Positions 25,353 to 34,373 of a DNA stretch of 64,000 nt are shown here, piece by piece. The DNA comes from Arenibacter algicola. GTDB taxonomy: Bacteria; Bacteroidota; Bacteroidia; Flavobacteriales; Flavobacteriaceae. The translations under genes were made by a program, and so were the position numbers. Every line of letters starts with the position of its first letter. Positions within the stretch are counted from its first letter, which is position 1. The notes below the pieces were generated by a model. It searched no databases, was not told the DNA's origin, and saw only the letters and a program-made list of their open reading frames with translations. Location of the stretch: positions 186,001 to 250,000 of the forward strand of contig NZ_JPOO01000001.1 in the NCBI RefSeq assembly GCF_000733925.1, given 5' to 3'.

Positions 25353-26075
25353 TTAGTCCCGTATTGTCCAAATTTCATTTAAGGGGTCGCCCTTACTGCT
25401 TTTGCCGGTATGGTGCCAATCCTTGCCGTTTAATTCGTAATTGAAGGAAAGGGCGGCTCCCACTCGGGAATTGTCCCTAGAGAAGTAGCCTATATTTTCT
25501 GTGTATTTGCCATTGGTAGCCTCATAGGTTCCTCCCCCGCTACCAAAAAACTCAAAGGTTTCGGTGTTGTAGGCAATCCATTGAAAATGTCCGTTCAATA
25601 AGTATTTCATAGTCTTTCGTGGCCTGGAGGTATCCCTTCTCTGCTCGCCCTGATCCGTTACACGGCCGGTCATTAACCACTTGCCGTCAAGATCTTGGGT
25701 GCCAAGTTTAGTGGGCGTAAAAGTCATGGGCTTGGCCCCTTCGAGTATCAAGTTTCCTTTTTTTAACTTATAGGGTACATTTATACTGGTAATTTTGTCT
25801 TCTTTATGGTTGGAATTAAATTCAAGATCAACCATTAGGTTATTGCCCGAGGTCTTGTAGTAGCCCCCCATCGTTTTTATAAATTCTGCAGGGGACTCTT
25901 TATAGACGGTATGCACATAATAATCCGCGTCCAATTTCAACTCGTGATGAAGGGTTCCATCCTTGCTTTTTTCCTCAAAATGATAGACGTTGGCCGGAAT
26001 TTGGGCCGTAATTCTATCAAAAAAAGAGAGGAAGAGAATAAGACCAATAAAAACACTAATTTTTGTAAGCTTCAT
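25353..26075 (-). CDS. Hypothetical secreted protein (Bacteroidetes-specific)
   Basis: 240 residues with a clear signal peptide (ISVFIGLILFLSFFDRITAQ). The mature part looks beta-rich, like a lipocalin-type fold (KLGTQDLDGKWLMTGRV, YLLNGHFQWIAYNTETFEFFGSGGG, YTENIGYFSRDNSRVGAALSF). Similar proteins in flavobacteria are labelled membrane or secreted protein. Function unknown. Confidence 0.65.
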   Translation of the reverse strand: MKLTKISVFIGLILFLSFFDRITAQIPANVYHFEEKSKDGTLHHELKLDADYYVHTVYKESPAEFIKTMGGYYKTSGNNLMVDLEFNSNHKEDKITSINVPYKLKKGNLILEGAKPMTFTPTKLGTQDLDGKWLMTGRVTDQGEQRRDTSRPRKTMKYLLNGHFQWIAYNTETFEFFGSGGGTYEATNGKYTENIGYFSRDNSRVGAALSFNYELNGKDWHHTGKSSKGDPLNEIWTIRD

Positions 26076-26289
26076 GACTATCTGGTTTTTATTTAAAAAT
26101 AGTCAAGAAAAGGTTAAAAATCAACGCTTTAAATTAAATTTTTAGTTAATTTTTTACTGTTGGGTGAATTCATTTTTTACTTCAACGTAAAATTTTTTAA
26201 AACGCTTGTTTTTTCATTTTTTTTGTTTTCATTTGTCACATCAATTTAGCCTTAAATTTTATCTTGATATTAGCATCTAGTTGAGTACA
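26076..26289. other. Upstream region of the polyamine operon
   Basis: Very AT-rich stretch between divergent genes. No supported gene and no riboswitch fold recognised. Confidence 0.4.
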
Positions 26290-26460
26290 ATGAACCATAT
26301 TTACAAATTTGGGCTTCTGGCAACAGAAAGATTCAGGCAACTGAAATTTAAAGGTATAGGTGGCCAAAATTTACTTGGTGTTCCAAATTTTTCTTCTATC
26401 GTGTGCAGTCAGCACGACTATTTTTTTATACCCACCACTGAAAAGCAGATAATTGTTTAG
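26290..26460 (+). CDS. Possible 56-residue ORF upstream of arginine decarboxylase
   Basis: ATG at 26290 to TAG at 26458-26460. It begins MNHIYKFGLLATERFRQLKF and ends TTEKQIIV. It has no motif I recognise and could be chance or a leader peptide. It lies 77 bp before the speA start. Confidence 0.25.
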   Translation: MNHIYKFGLLATERFRQLKFKGIGGQNLLGVPNFSSIVCSQHDYFFIPTTEKQIIV

Positions 26461-26537
26461 AGATTTAGTTATAATTCCTAATATTATTTGCATTTGGCGA
26501 TGCTATTTACTTATTTACAATTCATATATTTAATTAA

Positions 26538-27995
26538 ATGAACACGAAGTACATTAATCTTATAGATCAAACCTACTATTTTCCACAGGAGGAGTTTACC
26601 TTGGAGGGTGAAAACCTAAAGTTCCATGGAATTCCATTAATGGATTTGGTGGAGGAATACGGTAGTCCTTTGAAGTTTACCTATTTGCCAAAAATTTCCG
26701 AAAATATCAATAAGGCGAAGGAATGGTTCAAGATAGCCATGGAAAAAAATAACTACAAAGGTAAATACCATTATTGCTATTGTACCAAGAGTTCCCATTT
26801 TAAACCGGTTCTCAACGAGGCCTTAAAAAATGATATTCATATTGAGACCTCTTCGGCCTTTGATATAAATATCGTTGAAAAATTAAAGGAAAAGGGAAAG
26901 ATCAAGGACAATACCTATATCATATGTAACGGTTTTAAAAGGGATCAATATATTGCCAATATAGCCAATCTAATAAACGGCGGACACCAGAATTGTATTC
27001 CTATTATTGACAATTATGAGGAAATAGACCTTTTGTCGGATGCTATCAACGATACTTTTAAAGTGGGGATCAGAATTGCCTCCGAGGAGGAGCCGAAATT
27101 CGAATTTTATACCTCGCGACTGGGAATCGGATACAAAAATATTGTACCTTTTTATGAGAATCAAATTAAGGACAATGACAAGGTAGAGTTAAAAATGCTA
27201 CATTTTTTCATTAATACCGGTATACGTGACAATGCCTATTATTGGAATGAATTGGTAAAGTGTTTAAAGGTGTATGTGAGGCTTAAAAAGATTTGTCCAT
27301 CCTTGGACAGTCTTAATATTGGTGGTGGTTTCCCCATAAAAAACTCTTTGGCTTTTGATTACGATTATCAATATATGATAGATGAGATCATCAACCAAAT
27401 TAATATTGCCTGTCAGGAAGCGGATGTTATGGTGCCAAATATTTTTACCGAATTTGGAAGTTTTACAGTAGGTGAGAGTGGCGGGGCCATTTATGAAATA
27501 CTTTATCAGAAGCAGCAGAACGATAGGGAGAAGTGGAATATGATCGACTCCTCCTTCATTACGACATTGCCGGATACCTGGGCCATTAACAAACGCTTTA
27601 TTATGTTGGCCATTAACCGTTGGCAGGATGAATATGAGCGGGTATTGTTGGGTGGACTAACCTGCGATAGTGATGATTATTACAATAGTGAGCAAAACAT
27701 GAATGCCATTTATTTGCCCAAGTATAGAAAGGATAAACCGCTTTATATTGGATTTTTTAATACAGGGGCCTATCAGGAAACTATTGGAGGATATGGGGGG
27801 TTGCAGCATTGTTTAATACCACATCCAAAACATATTTTAATAGATAGGGACGAAAACGGAAATATAACAACCAAATTATTTAGTGAACAACAAAAGGCAG
27901 AGGACCTGCTTAAAATTTTGGGATATGAAATGAAACCCAGTGCCAAAGCCAAAGTTGGCCAAAGCCCTGTGAAGCAAATTAAATCTGACCTTTAA
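26538..27995 (+). CDS. speA: Arginine decarboxylase (PLP-dependent, alanine-racemase fold)
   Basis: 485 residues. The PLP Lys lies in YHYCYCTKSSHFKP (about 72-85), and the family motifs ETSSAFDINIVEKL, LHFFINTGI and LNIGGGFP with the C-terminal GLTCDSDDYY and FNTGAYQ are present. It decarboxylates arginine to agmatine. This is the shorter Bacteroidetes-type enzyme, not the 658-residue E. coli SpeA. Followed by agmatinase 20 bp later, consistent with an arginine-agmatine-putrescine route. Confidence 0.9.
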   Translation: MNTKYINLIDQTYYFPQEEFTLEGENLKFHGIPLMDLVEEYGSPLKFTYLPKISENINKAKEWFKIAMEKNNYKGKYHYCYCTKSSHFKPVLNEALKNDIHIETSSAFDINIVEKLKEKGKIKDNTYIICNGFKRDQYIANIANLINGGHQNCIPIIDNYEEIDLLSDAINDTFKVGIRIASEEEPKFEFYTSRLGIGYKNIVPFYENQIKDNDKVELKMLHFFINTGIRDNAYYWNELVKCLKVYVRLKKICPSLDSLNIGGGFPIKNSLAFDYDYQYMIDEIINQINIACQEADVMVPNIFTEFGSFTVGESGGAIYEILYQKQQNDREKWNMIDSSFITTLPDTWAINKRFIMLAINRWQDEYERVLLGGLTCDSDDYYNSEQNMNAIYLPKYRKDKPLYIGFFNTGAYQETIGGYGGLQHCLIPHPKHILIDRDENGNITTKLFSEQQKAEDLLKILGYEMKPSAKAKVGQSPVKQIKSDL

Positions 27996-28015
27996 AATCA
28001 ATAAACTTTAAACAA

Positions 28016-28960
28016 ATGAATACAACTAACAATTACGCTGGCATACCAGACGAGTTTGCGCAATTGGAAAAGGCAAAGGTTGTTTTGATACCTGTGCCTT
28101 ATGATGGAACCAGTACCTGGGGAAAAGGGGCGGACAAGGGGCCAAAGGCTTTTTTGGAAGCATCGGAAAATATGGAATGGTATGATATAGAAACCGATAC
28201 GGAGGTCTATCAGCAAGGGATATATTTGGCAAATGCCATAGAGGAGGACAGTTCTCCAGAGGCTATGGTAAATGCGGTACACAAGGTTACCAAGGAGTAT
28301 ATTAAACGGAATAAGTTTGTTACTCTTTTCGGGGGCGAGCATTCAATTTCCATAGGCACCATTAGGGCCTTTAATGAGTGTTTTGATAACCTTACCGTGT
28401 TGCATATAGACGCCCATGCAGATATAAGGAAGTCGTACAATGGTAGTAAATTTAATCATGCCTGTGCGGTTCATGAGGCAAGTCAGACTACCAATCTTAT
28501 CCAAGTTGGGATACGCAGTATGGATGCCATTGAAAAAACCTTTATAGACGAAGAGAAAACATTCTTCGCCCATGATATGGTGAACGACGAGTATTGGACG
28601 GATAAGGTAATAGACCTTATGACGGACAATGTTTTTATAACTTTTGACCTGGATGCATTGGATCCGTCCATTATGCCATCTACGGGAACCCCGGAACCGG
28701 GAGGCTTGTTCTATTATGAGACCTTGGAGTTTCTAAAGCAGGTTTTCGAGGATAAAAATGTTGTAGGATTTGATATTGTGGAACTTTGTCCCAATAAAGC
28801 GGATAAAACTTCCGATTTCCTGGCAGCCAAATTATATTACAAAATGCTTAGCTATAAATTTATGGGTGAGGCCGTAGAGGATGAATACGACAACACTTAT
28901 GACGTTGATTCCAAAGTGGGAGGCAATAATAATTCAAAATTCGACGATGACGAAGACTAA
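28016..28960 (+). CDS. speB: Agmatinase (ureohydrolase)
   Basis: 314 residues. Binuclear Mn site motifs are GGEHSIS, DAHADIR (residues about 143-149) and FDLDALDPSIMPSTGTPEPGG. It hydrolyses agmatine to putrescine and urea. The C-terminus has an acidic tail (EDEYDNTYDV, FDDDED). Its end overlaps the next gene by 14 bp, which implies coupling. Confidence 0.94.
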   Translation: MNTTNNYAGIPDEFAQLEKAKVVLIPVPYDGTSTWGKGADKGPKAFLEASENMEWYDIETDTEVYQQGIYLANAIEEDSSPEAMVNAVHKVTKEYIKRNKFVTLFGGEHSISIGTIRAFNECFDNLTVLHIDAHADIRKSYNGSKFNHACAVHEASQTTNLIQVGIRSMDAIEKTFIDEEKTFFAHDMVNDEYWTDKVIDLMTDNVFITFDLDALDPSIMPSTGTPEPGGLFYYETLEFLKQVFEDKNVVGFDIVELCPNKADKTSDFLAAKLYYKMLSYKFMGEAVEDEYDNTYDVDSKVGGNNNSKFDDDED

Positions 28961-29924
28961 AGGAGAGATCTCCAATTTTATTGAAAAGTATTATTTACAT
29001 TTTAACGCGGCCGCTTTGGTGGATGCCGCCAAGGGATATGAAGATCAACTAAAACAGGGTTCCAAAATGCTGGTTTCTTTGGCAGGGGCCATGAGTACTG
29101 CAGAATTGGGGAAGATATTTGCCGAGATTATCCGTCAGGATAAGGTGCATATAATATCCTGTACAGGTGCCAATTTGGAAGAGGATATCATGAATCTGGT
29201 AGCCCACTCCCATTATAAGCGCGTGCCCAATTACCGTGATCTAACCCCTCAGGACGAGTGGGATCTGTTGGAGAAAGGCTTGAACAGGGTAACGGATACC
29301 TGTATTCCGGAGCACGAAGCCTTCCGAAGGCTGCAAAAGCATATTTTTGAAATTTGGAAAAAAGCTGAGGACGCAGGAGAAAGATATTTGCCACATGAGT
29401 TTATGTACAAATTGTTGCTTTCCGGGGTTTTGGAAGAGTATTATGAGATAGATCTTAAGGATTCGTGGATGTACGCCGCAGCCGAGAAGAATTTGCCCAT
29501 AGTTTGCCCAGGTTGGGAAGACAGTACCATGGGGAATATCTTTGCGTCCTATGTGGTAAAGGGGGAGTTAAAGGCCAGCACCATGAAGTCCGGGATTGAA
29601 TATATGACCTTTCTGGCAGATTGGTATACCGCCAATTCTGAAAAAGGGATCGGATTTTTTCAGATAGGTGGTGGAATTGCCGGAGATTTCCCAATTTGTG
29701 TGGTGCCTATGTTGTACCAAGATCTAGAAAGGACAGATACGCCGTTTTGGAGTTATTTTTGCCAAATCAGTGACTCTACCACAAGTTACGGTTCCTACTC
29801 CGGGGCAGTGCCGAATGAGAAAATTACCTGGGGAAAATTGGATATAAACACCCCTAAGTTTATAATTGAAAGTGATGCAACCATTGTTGCGCCCTTAATT
29901 TTTGCGTACCTATTAGACATGTAG
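28947..29924 (+). CDS. Deoxyhypusine-synthase-family protein, probable homospermidine synthase
   Basis: 325 residues from the ATG at 28947 (MTKTKGEISNFIEKYY); the longer ORF overlaps speB further and is less likely. Family motifs include LVSLAGAMSTAELGKI, ISCTGANLEEDIMNLV, GWEDSTMGNIFAS and FQIGGGIAGDFPICV. ITWGKLDINTPKFIIESDAT contains the Lys equivalent to the catalytic Lys of eukaryotic DHS. Bacteria lack eIF5A, so the known alternative is making homospermidine from putrescine; flavobacteria are known to contain homospermidine. Placement after speB supports that. Confidence 0.85.
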   Translation: MTKTKGEISNFIEKYYLHFNAAALVDAAKGYEDQLKQGSKMLVSLAGAMSTAELGKIFAEIIRQDKVHIISCTGANLEEDIMNLVAHSHYKRVPNYRDLTPQDEWDLLEKGLNRVTDTCIPEHEAFRRLQKHIFEIWKKAEDAGERYLPHEFMYKLLLSGVLEEYYEIDLKDSWMYAAAEKNLPIVCPGWEDSTMGNIFASYVVKGELKASTMKSGIEYMTFLADWYTANSEKGIGFFQIGGGIAGDFPICVVPMLYQDLERTDTPFWSYFCQISDSTTSYGSYSGAVPNEKITWGKLDINTPKFIIESDATIVAPLIFAYLLDM

Positions 29925-29927
29925 TAT

Positions 29928-30242
29928 ATGGACAATTTAAAAAGAGTTATTGTAGACTTTAAAAAACTTACTCCCGAAGTTTTGAAACTTTTGGTTGAGA
30001 AGTATCCGGATGGGTACGACGATCTTAATATCATCTCCTTCAAGAATGCGCAAGGAGAGCGTATTGAGGCCGTTGAGGTGACCACCGAGGATACTAAATA
30101 TCTTGTCAAGATTAGTGCCAAGTTGGAAAAGACTATGGCCAATTACGATGAGGATGATTATGAGGATTTTGACGATGACGATCCGGAGGCTATTCCAGAT
30201 GTGGATCTGGAAGGAGTAGAGGGAGATGATGACGATGATTAA
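29928..30242 (+). CDS. Small acidic hypothetical protein
   Basis: 104 residues. The N-terminal 60 residues appear folded (VDFKKLTPEVLKLLVEKYPDGYDDLNIISF). The C-terminus is almost all Asp/Glu (YDEDDYEDFDDDD, GVEGDDDDD). Conserved in flavobacteria. It starts 3 bp after the DHS-like gene, so it belongs to the same operon. A polyamine-binding role for the acidic tail is possible but only a guess. Confidence 0.7.
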   Translation: MDNLKRVIVDFKKLTPEVLKLLVEKYPDGYDDLNIISFKNAQGERIEAVEVTTEDTKYLVKISAKLEKTMANYDEDDYEDFDDDDPEAIPDVDLEGVEGDDDDD

Positions 30243-30248
30243 CGCGTG

Positions 30249-31034
30249 ATGTTTGAGGTTGTTGCCGTTCATATAGCATCTTCGATCAATATTAGGCAAT
30301 GTAAATCCCAATTGCCTTTAAAAATATTGTTTTCGGACAGTGATGAACTCTATTTGAAAAATGGCGAAAAAAAATTCGTCTATATCTTTCAATATGGTCT
30401 GGTATCCTTTTTTAATCATTCCGAGGATGAAAAAGCAAAGGTTCTAGACGCCCTTTCCGCTATTACCAAGGAGAAAATTGCTCCCCAATTTACAGAGACA
30501 ATACAAGTAGAAATAATCGAAGGCCACCAAAAGGTGGCTTTCGATAAAGTAATCCTGCCCAGTTTTGATTCCGAGTTTATTAGATTGGTAATGCTGAATA
30601 CTTCCCAATCCGTGGCCTTGGACCAATATTCCGAAATTACCCAACAGTTATTGGAAGAAACCAATGAACACACCCAATATTTGGAAAAAAAGGGAAAGTT
30701 GAACATTTCGGGAATCAAACTCAAGAAGTTTATAGGGAAGGTCCTGAATATAAAAAATCAGATTTCAGAAAACCTATATATTTTTGATGAGCCGGAAAGT
30801 ACTTGGGAAAATGAGCAGCTGAATAGGTTAAACCTAGAACTGAAACAAACCTTCGACCTAAAGATAAGGTATAGAAATATACACGAACAATTGGGAATCA
30901 TTAAGGAAAACCTGGAGTTGTTCAAAGATATCTGGGACCATAGGGAAAGCAGTAGGTTGGAGTGGGTCATTATTATCCTAATTTTGGTAGAGGTTCTGGA
31001 TCTTTTTGTATTTAGATTGTGGAGTAAATTGTAA
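30249..31034 (+). CDS. RMD1/DUF155-family membrane protein
   Basis: 261 residues from the ATG at 30249, which is preceded directly by an in-frame GTG. The pattern fits RMD1: KFVYIFQYGLVSFFN near the N-terminus, helical centre (LEETNEHTQYLEKKGKLNISGIKLKKFIGK), YIFDEPESTWEN, a long C-terminal coiled coil and one TM helix at the end (WVIIILILVEVLDLFVF). Yeast relatives are mitochondrial and linked to division; the bacterial function is unknown. Last gene of the polyamine cluster. Confidence 0.75.
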   Translation: MFEVVAVHIASSINIRQCKSQLPLKILFSDSDELYLKNGEKKFVYIFQYGLVSFFNHSEDEKAKVLDALSAITKEKIAPQFTETIQVEIIEGHQKVAFDKVILPSFDSEFIRLVMLNTSQSVALDQYSEITQQLLEETNEHTQYLEKKGKLNISGIKLKKFIGKVLNIKNQISENLYIFDEPESTWENEQLNRLNLELKQTFDLKIRYRNIHEQLGIIKENLELFKDIWDHRESSRLEWVIIILILVEVLDLFVFRLWSKL

Positions 31035-31206
31035 TTGATCTTTTTACTACCTTAGTTAAAGCATCATTATTATAATAAAGCCATTTGAAATAAGCCTTTA
31101 TACTACCTTAAAGCACCGAATAATTAGCGGGAGTGGATGTTTAATGGCGAATTGCACCCGATTAGGTGTCGGGATGTTTCAATTATTATAAATTAAATTT
31201 AAATAG

Positions 31207-31623
31207 ATGAAAAATGCACCCTTCCATATGTCATTGCCCTGCCTAAGCATAAGCAAAACAGAAGATTTCTACGTAAACGTCATCGGTGCCGAATTGGGAA
31301 GGCACTCTTCCCGATGGCTGGATATCAATCTCTTTGGAAACCAGATTACGTTTACCAAAGCCGGCATTTTTAATTTTACCTTTAAGACCTATAAGTTTGA
31401 AGATACGGTGCTGCCATCTTTTCACTTTGGGGTAATTGTGGATGAAAGTACCTGGAATAATTTGCATGCCAAATTAACAAAGTCGGAATATGAACTTACC
31501 ACCGAGGTAGTTTTTTTAAAGGACAAAATAGGGGAGCATAAGTCCTTTTTTATTCAGGATCCAAATGGACACATGGTAGAATTTAAATGTTTCAAAAAGC
31601 CTAAAGAGATGTTCTTGTCCTGA
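31207..31623 (+). CDS. VOC-family (glyoxalase-like) protein
   Basis: 138 residues. Single glyoxalase/dioxygenase-type domain: LPCLSISKTEDFYVNVIGAELG at the start, FHFGVIVDESTWNNLHAKL in the middle and FFIQDPNGHMVEFKCF at the end with the Glu ligand. It probably binds a metal; substrate unknown. Stands alone between the polyamine operon and the rimK-like gene. Confidence 0.85.
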   Translation: MKNAPFHMSLPCLSISKTEDFYVNVIGAELGRHSSRWLDINLFGNQITFTKAGIFNFTFKTYKFEDTVLPSFHFGVIVDESTWNNLHAKLTKSEYELTTEVVFLKDKIGEHKSFFIQDPNGHMVEFKCFKKPKEMFLS

Positions 31624-31744
31624 TTTTCGGGATTATCTCCGTAAGCCAATCGTTATTTAATAAATTAATAATCAATAATTCTTGATTCCCAGGGGTCAAG
31701 TGTTTTATTTTGCAATTAATTAAAAAGAAAATTTAGACATAGAA

Positions 31745-33121
31745 ATGAAGTATAAGGACCTGGATATTATTGGTAGTGAGGAATGGTGTGTATTTGAGGA
31801 TTTGGAGATTCCCGCTATAAAGGCCAGGGTAGATTCCGGGGCAAAAACCTCGTCCATACAGGCAAATAATATAAAAGTGTATACCAAAGGGGCCCACGAA
31901 TGGGTAAAGTTCGAGGTTAACCCCTTACAGGACAATAGGGGTATCAATATAGACTGCAAGGCGCGTTTGGTAGACAGAAGGACGGTTAAGAGTTCTTCAG
32001 GGATATCCGAGGAGCGTTATGTGATAAGAACCCCGGTAAGGGTAGGCAGCCTTACCTTCGAAATTGAACTGACCTTGGCCAACAGGGATACTATGGAATA
32101 CCGTATGCTGTTGGGCAGGGAGGCGCTAAATGAACGTTTTGTGGTAAACCCCGCGATAAGTTTTAATATGGGGGAGTTCACAGCAACTGAAATAAATCAG
32201 AGATATTCCTCTCATTTTAAGGAGAAAACAGGGCTTAAAATTGCATTGTTGGCCAGTAACCCAATGTTGTACAGCAACAAACGAATAATGGAGGCCGGTG
32301 AGGCCTTGGGTCATGATATGGTATTTTTAAATGTGGAGCACGCCTATATGAAACTGGATGCCAATTCACCGGAGATCAGATATAGGGGAGGGAACATATT
32401 AAATGAGTTCGATGCCATTATTCCTAGGATAAAACCGGCGGTTACCTTTTACGGCTGTGCCTTGATAAGGCAGTTCGATAATCTTGGGGTGTATTGTTTA
32501 AATTCGGCAGAAGCCATAACCCAGTCCAGGGATAAATTGTTCGCATCCCAACTTTTTTCCAAAAATGATATACATATCCCTATTACCGGATTTGCCAAAT
32601 CTCCCATGGATACCAAAGATCTTATCAGGATGGTCAACGGGGCTCCCTTGATTATAAAACTATTGGAAAGTACCCAAGGTAAGGGCGTAGTTTTGGCAGA
32701 AACAAACAAGGCCGCTGAAAGTGTTATCAACGCCTTTAAAAGTGTGCAGACCAATATTTTGGTGCAAGAGTTCATAAAAGAAGCCAACGGCCAGGATATC
32801 CGCTGTTTTGTGGTCAACGGAAAAGTAGTGGCCTCAATACAGCGCCAAGCCGAAAAAGGGGAATTCCGTGCTAACCTGCACCAAGGAGGCAAGGCATCAA
32901 TTATAAAAATTACTTCCGAGGAAAGGAAGTTGGCGGTAAAGGCGGCCAAAGTCCTAAACCTGGCAGTTGCCGGTGTGGACATCATCCGTTCCAACAAAGG
33001 GCCCTTGTTGCTTGAAGTAAATTCGTCCCCGGGATTGGAGGGAATTGAAAATGCTACAGGGAAGGATATTGCCAGTATTATGATCAGGGCTATAGAAACT
33101 AAGATTAAATTTAACTCCTAG
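31745..33121 (+). CDS. RimB-RimK fusion: retropepsin-like domain plus ATP-grasp glutamate ligase
   Basis: 458 residues. Residues about 1-145 form a RimB/ATP-dependent zinc protease-like domain with the aspartic motif ARVDSGAKTSSIQA and YRMLLGREAL. From about 160 onward is RimK: KIALLASNPMLYSN, FDAIIPRIKPAVTFYG, QSRDKLFASQLFSKN, then the ATP-grasp core PLIIKLLESTQGKGVVLAE, LVQEFIKEANGQDIRCFVV and LLEVNSSPGLEGIE. RimK adds glutamates to ribosomal protein S6; in Pseudomonas separate RimB controls RimK. Here both are one chain, so modification and proteolysis may be joined. Confidence 0.88.
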   Translation: MKYKDLDIIGSEEWCVFEDLEIPAIKARVDSGAKTSSIQANNIKVYTKGAHEWVKFEVNPLQDNRGINIDCKARLVDRRTVKSSSGISEERYVIRTPVRVGSLTFEIELTLANRDTMEYRMLLGREALNERFVVNPAISFNMGEFTATEINQRYSSHFKEKTGLKIALLASNPMLYSNKRIMEAGEALGHDMVFLNVEHAYMKLDANSPEIRYRGGNILNEFDAIIPRIKPAVTFYGCALIRQFDNLGVYCLNSAEAITQSRDKLFASQLFSKNDIHIPITGFAKSPMDTKDLIRMVNGAPLIIKLLESTQGKGVVLAETNKAAESVINAFKSVQTNILVQEFIKEANGQDIRCFVVNGKVVASIQRQAEKGEFRANLHQGGKASIIKITSEERKLAVKAAKVLNLAVAGVDIIRSNKGPLLLEVNSSPGLEGIENATGKDIASIMIRAIETKIKFNS

Positions 33122-33147
33122 CCGCTAGTTTTAAGAGGAAATAAAAT

Positions 33148-33188
33148 AAATTGGGAAGGTGTTGCCATTGTTCATGCCTTCCCAATTT
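33148..33188. terminator. Hairpin after the RimB-RimK gene, weak terminator
   Basis: A perfect 12-bp stem AAATTGGGAAGG / CCTTCCCAATTT encloses a 17-nt loop. No long T-run follows, so termination is uncertain. Confidence 0.45.
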
Positions 33189-33288
33189 GGCTATATCACT
33201 TAATGATTGGACTGATTTTTGAATTAAAACCTAGTTAAATTTAAATGCTGCCAAAGCTGGCGTTTATTAAAATTTGTACCTTCGCCCT

Positions 33289-33783
33289 ATGGGAAGAATA
33301 TTGTTTTACCTCATTGTTTTCATATTGTTGGGCTCTTGTAAACAGCAGGCAAGCACAGAGGGCGTTATAGAAAAGGCAGAAGAATTTTTCAGTGTGGATT
33401 CACTCCCCAAACCCAATGAAATTAATGATCAGGCCCTGACTATTCTAAAGGAATGGCAGGAATTCAACGGTTTGGAAACTACTTTTGAATCGTTGTATAG
33501 GGTGGCGAATAGGGAGGATTTGGAATTGGTCATTGAAGACTTGATCGAGAAACAAAAAACACTGGAAGCATCTACATATCCGGCAACATTTGATAAGCCC
33601 CAGATTAAGAGCAGGCAAAAGGTCTTTAAGACCTATATTCTTAAAACAAAGGGAAATTTAGAGTATAGGTCGGGTACCAAAGCCTCCACTATAGAAATGA
33701 TCGATGCTTATAATGCATTTAGGAACCAGTTCAATGTTATTGTCAATAGCCAATTGGACACTACCCTAATTTTGAGTGAGTAG
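33289..33783 (+). CDS. Hypothetical lipoprotein
   Basis: 164 residues from the ATG at 33289, giving the lipoprotein signal MGRILFYLIVFILLGSC with Cys at 17. The mature part is mostly helical and charged (LTILKEWQEFNGLETTFESLY, LVIEDLIEKQKTLEASTYP). No known family. Overlaps the next gene by 8 bp. Confidence 0.7.
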   Translation: MGRILFYLIVFILLGSCKQQASTEGVIEKAEEFFSVDSLPKPNEINDQALTILKEWQEFNGLETTFESLYRVANREDLELVIEDLIEKQKTLEASTYPATFDKPQIKSRQKVFKTYILKTKGNLEYRSGTKASTIEMIDAYNAFRNQFNVIVNSQLDTTLILSE

Positions 33784-34276
33784 GGCCCTGCTGCTTGTGT
33801 TTGCAGTCCTTTGGTCCTTGCAGCTCAGGTCTCAGGTGCAAATGGATAAAAAAGAAATAGGGAACATCTTGGATAGCTGGCATAGAGCGGCAGGAAGTGC
33901 CGATTTTGATGCCTATTTTAATTTAATGACTTCCGATGCCGTGTTTATTGGTGCGGATGCTTCCGAGAATTGGCAGATCGAAGAATTTAAGGCCTATGCA
34001 AAGCCTCATTTTGATAAGGGAAAGGCGTGGAACTTCAAAGCCGTGGAACGGCAAATATACGTCAATGATGAGGGGGATTATGCTTGGTTTGATGAATTGT
34101 TGGATACCCAGATGAAATTATGTCGCGGCTCCGGGGTGCTAAGAAAGGAGTCCGGGGATTGGAAAATAGCGCACTATGTATTGTCTCTCGTGATTCCCAA
34201 TGAAAATGTCTCCGAGGTAATCCTGATCAAACAGGAAAAGGATGACAGGATTATTGAAGAGTTAATTAAACAGTAA
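33776..34276 (+). CDS. Secreted NTF2/SnoaL-like protein
   Basis: 166 residues starting at GTG 33776, which gives a signal peptide (LLLVFAVLWSLQLRSQ). The mature part has the NTF2-like pattern: LDSWHRAAGSADFDAYFNLM, FIGADASENWQIEEFKAYA, WFDELLDTQM and GDWKIAHYVLSL. Such domains bind small ligands or act as isomerases; substrate unknown. Its start overlaps the lipoprotein gene, suggesting joint translation. Followed by a strong bidirectional terminator. Confidence 0.8.
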   Translation: MSRALLLVFAVLWSLQLRSQVQMDKKEIGNILDSWHRAAGSADFDAYFNLMTSDAVFIGADASENWQIEEFKAYAKPHFDKGKAWNFKAVERQIYVNDEGDYAWFDELLDTQMKLCRGSGVLRKESGDWKIAHYVLSLVIPNENVSEVILIKQEKDDRIIEELIKQ

Positions 34277-34311
34277 ATCTCTGTGAAAATGGGGAGCTTA
34301 TAATCTTTAAA

Positions 34312-34350
34312 GCATAAAAAAACCACTGTTGTACAGTGGTTTTTTTATGC
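34312..34350. terminator. Strong bidirectional intrinsic terminator
   Basis: Perfect 17-bp stem (GCATAAAAAAACCACTG and its reverse complement) with a 5-nt loop, between converging genes. T-runs follow in both directions. Confidence 0.9.
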
Positions 34351-34373
34351 TCTTAAACGCACGCAGATATTGG

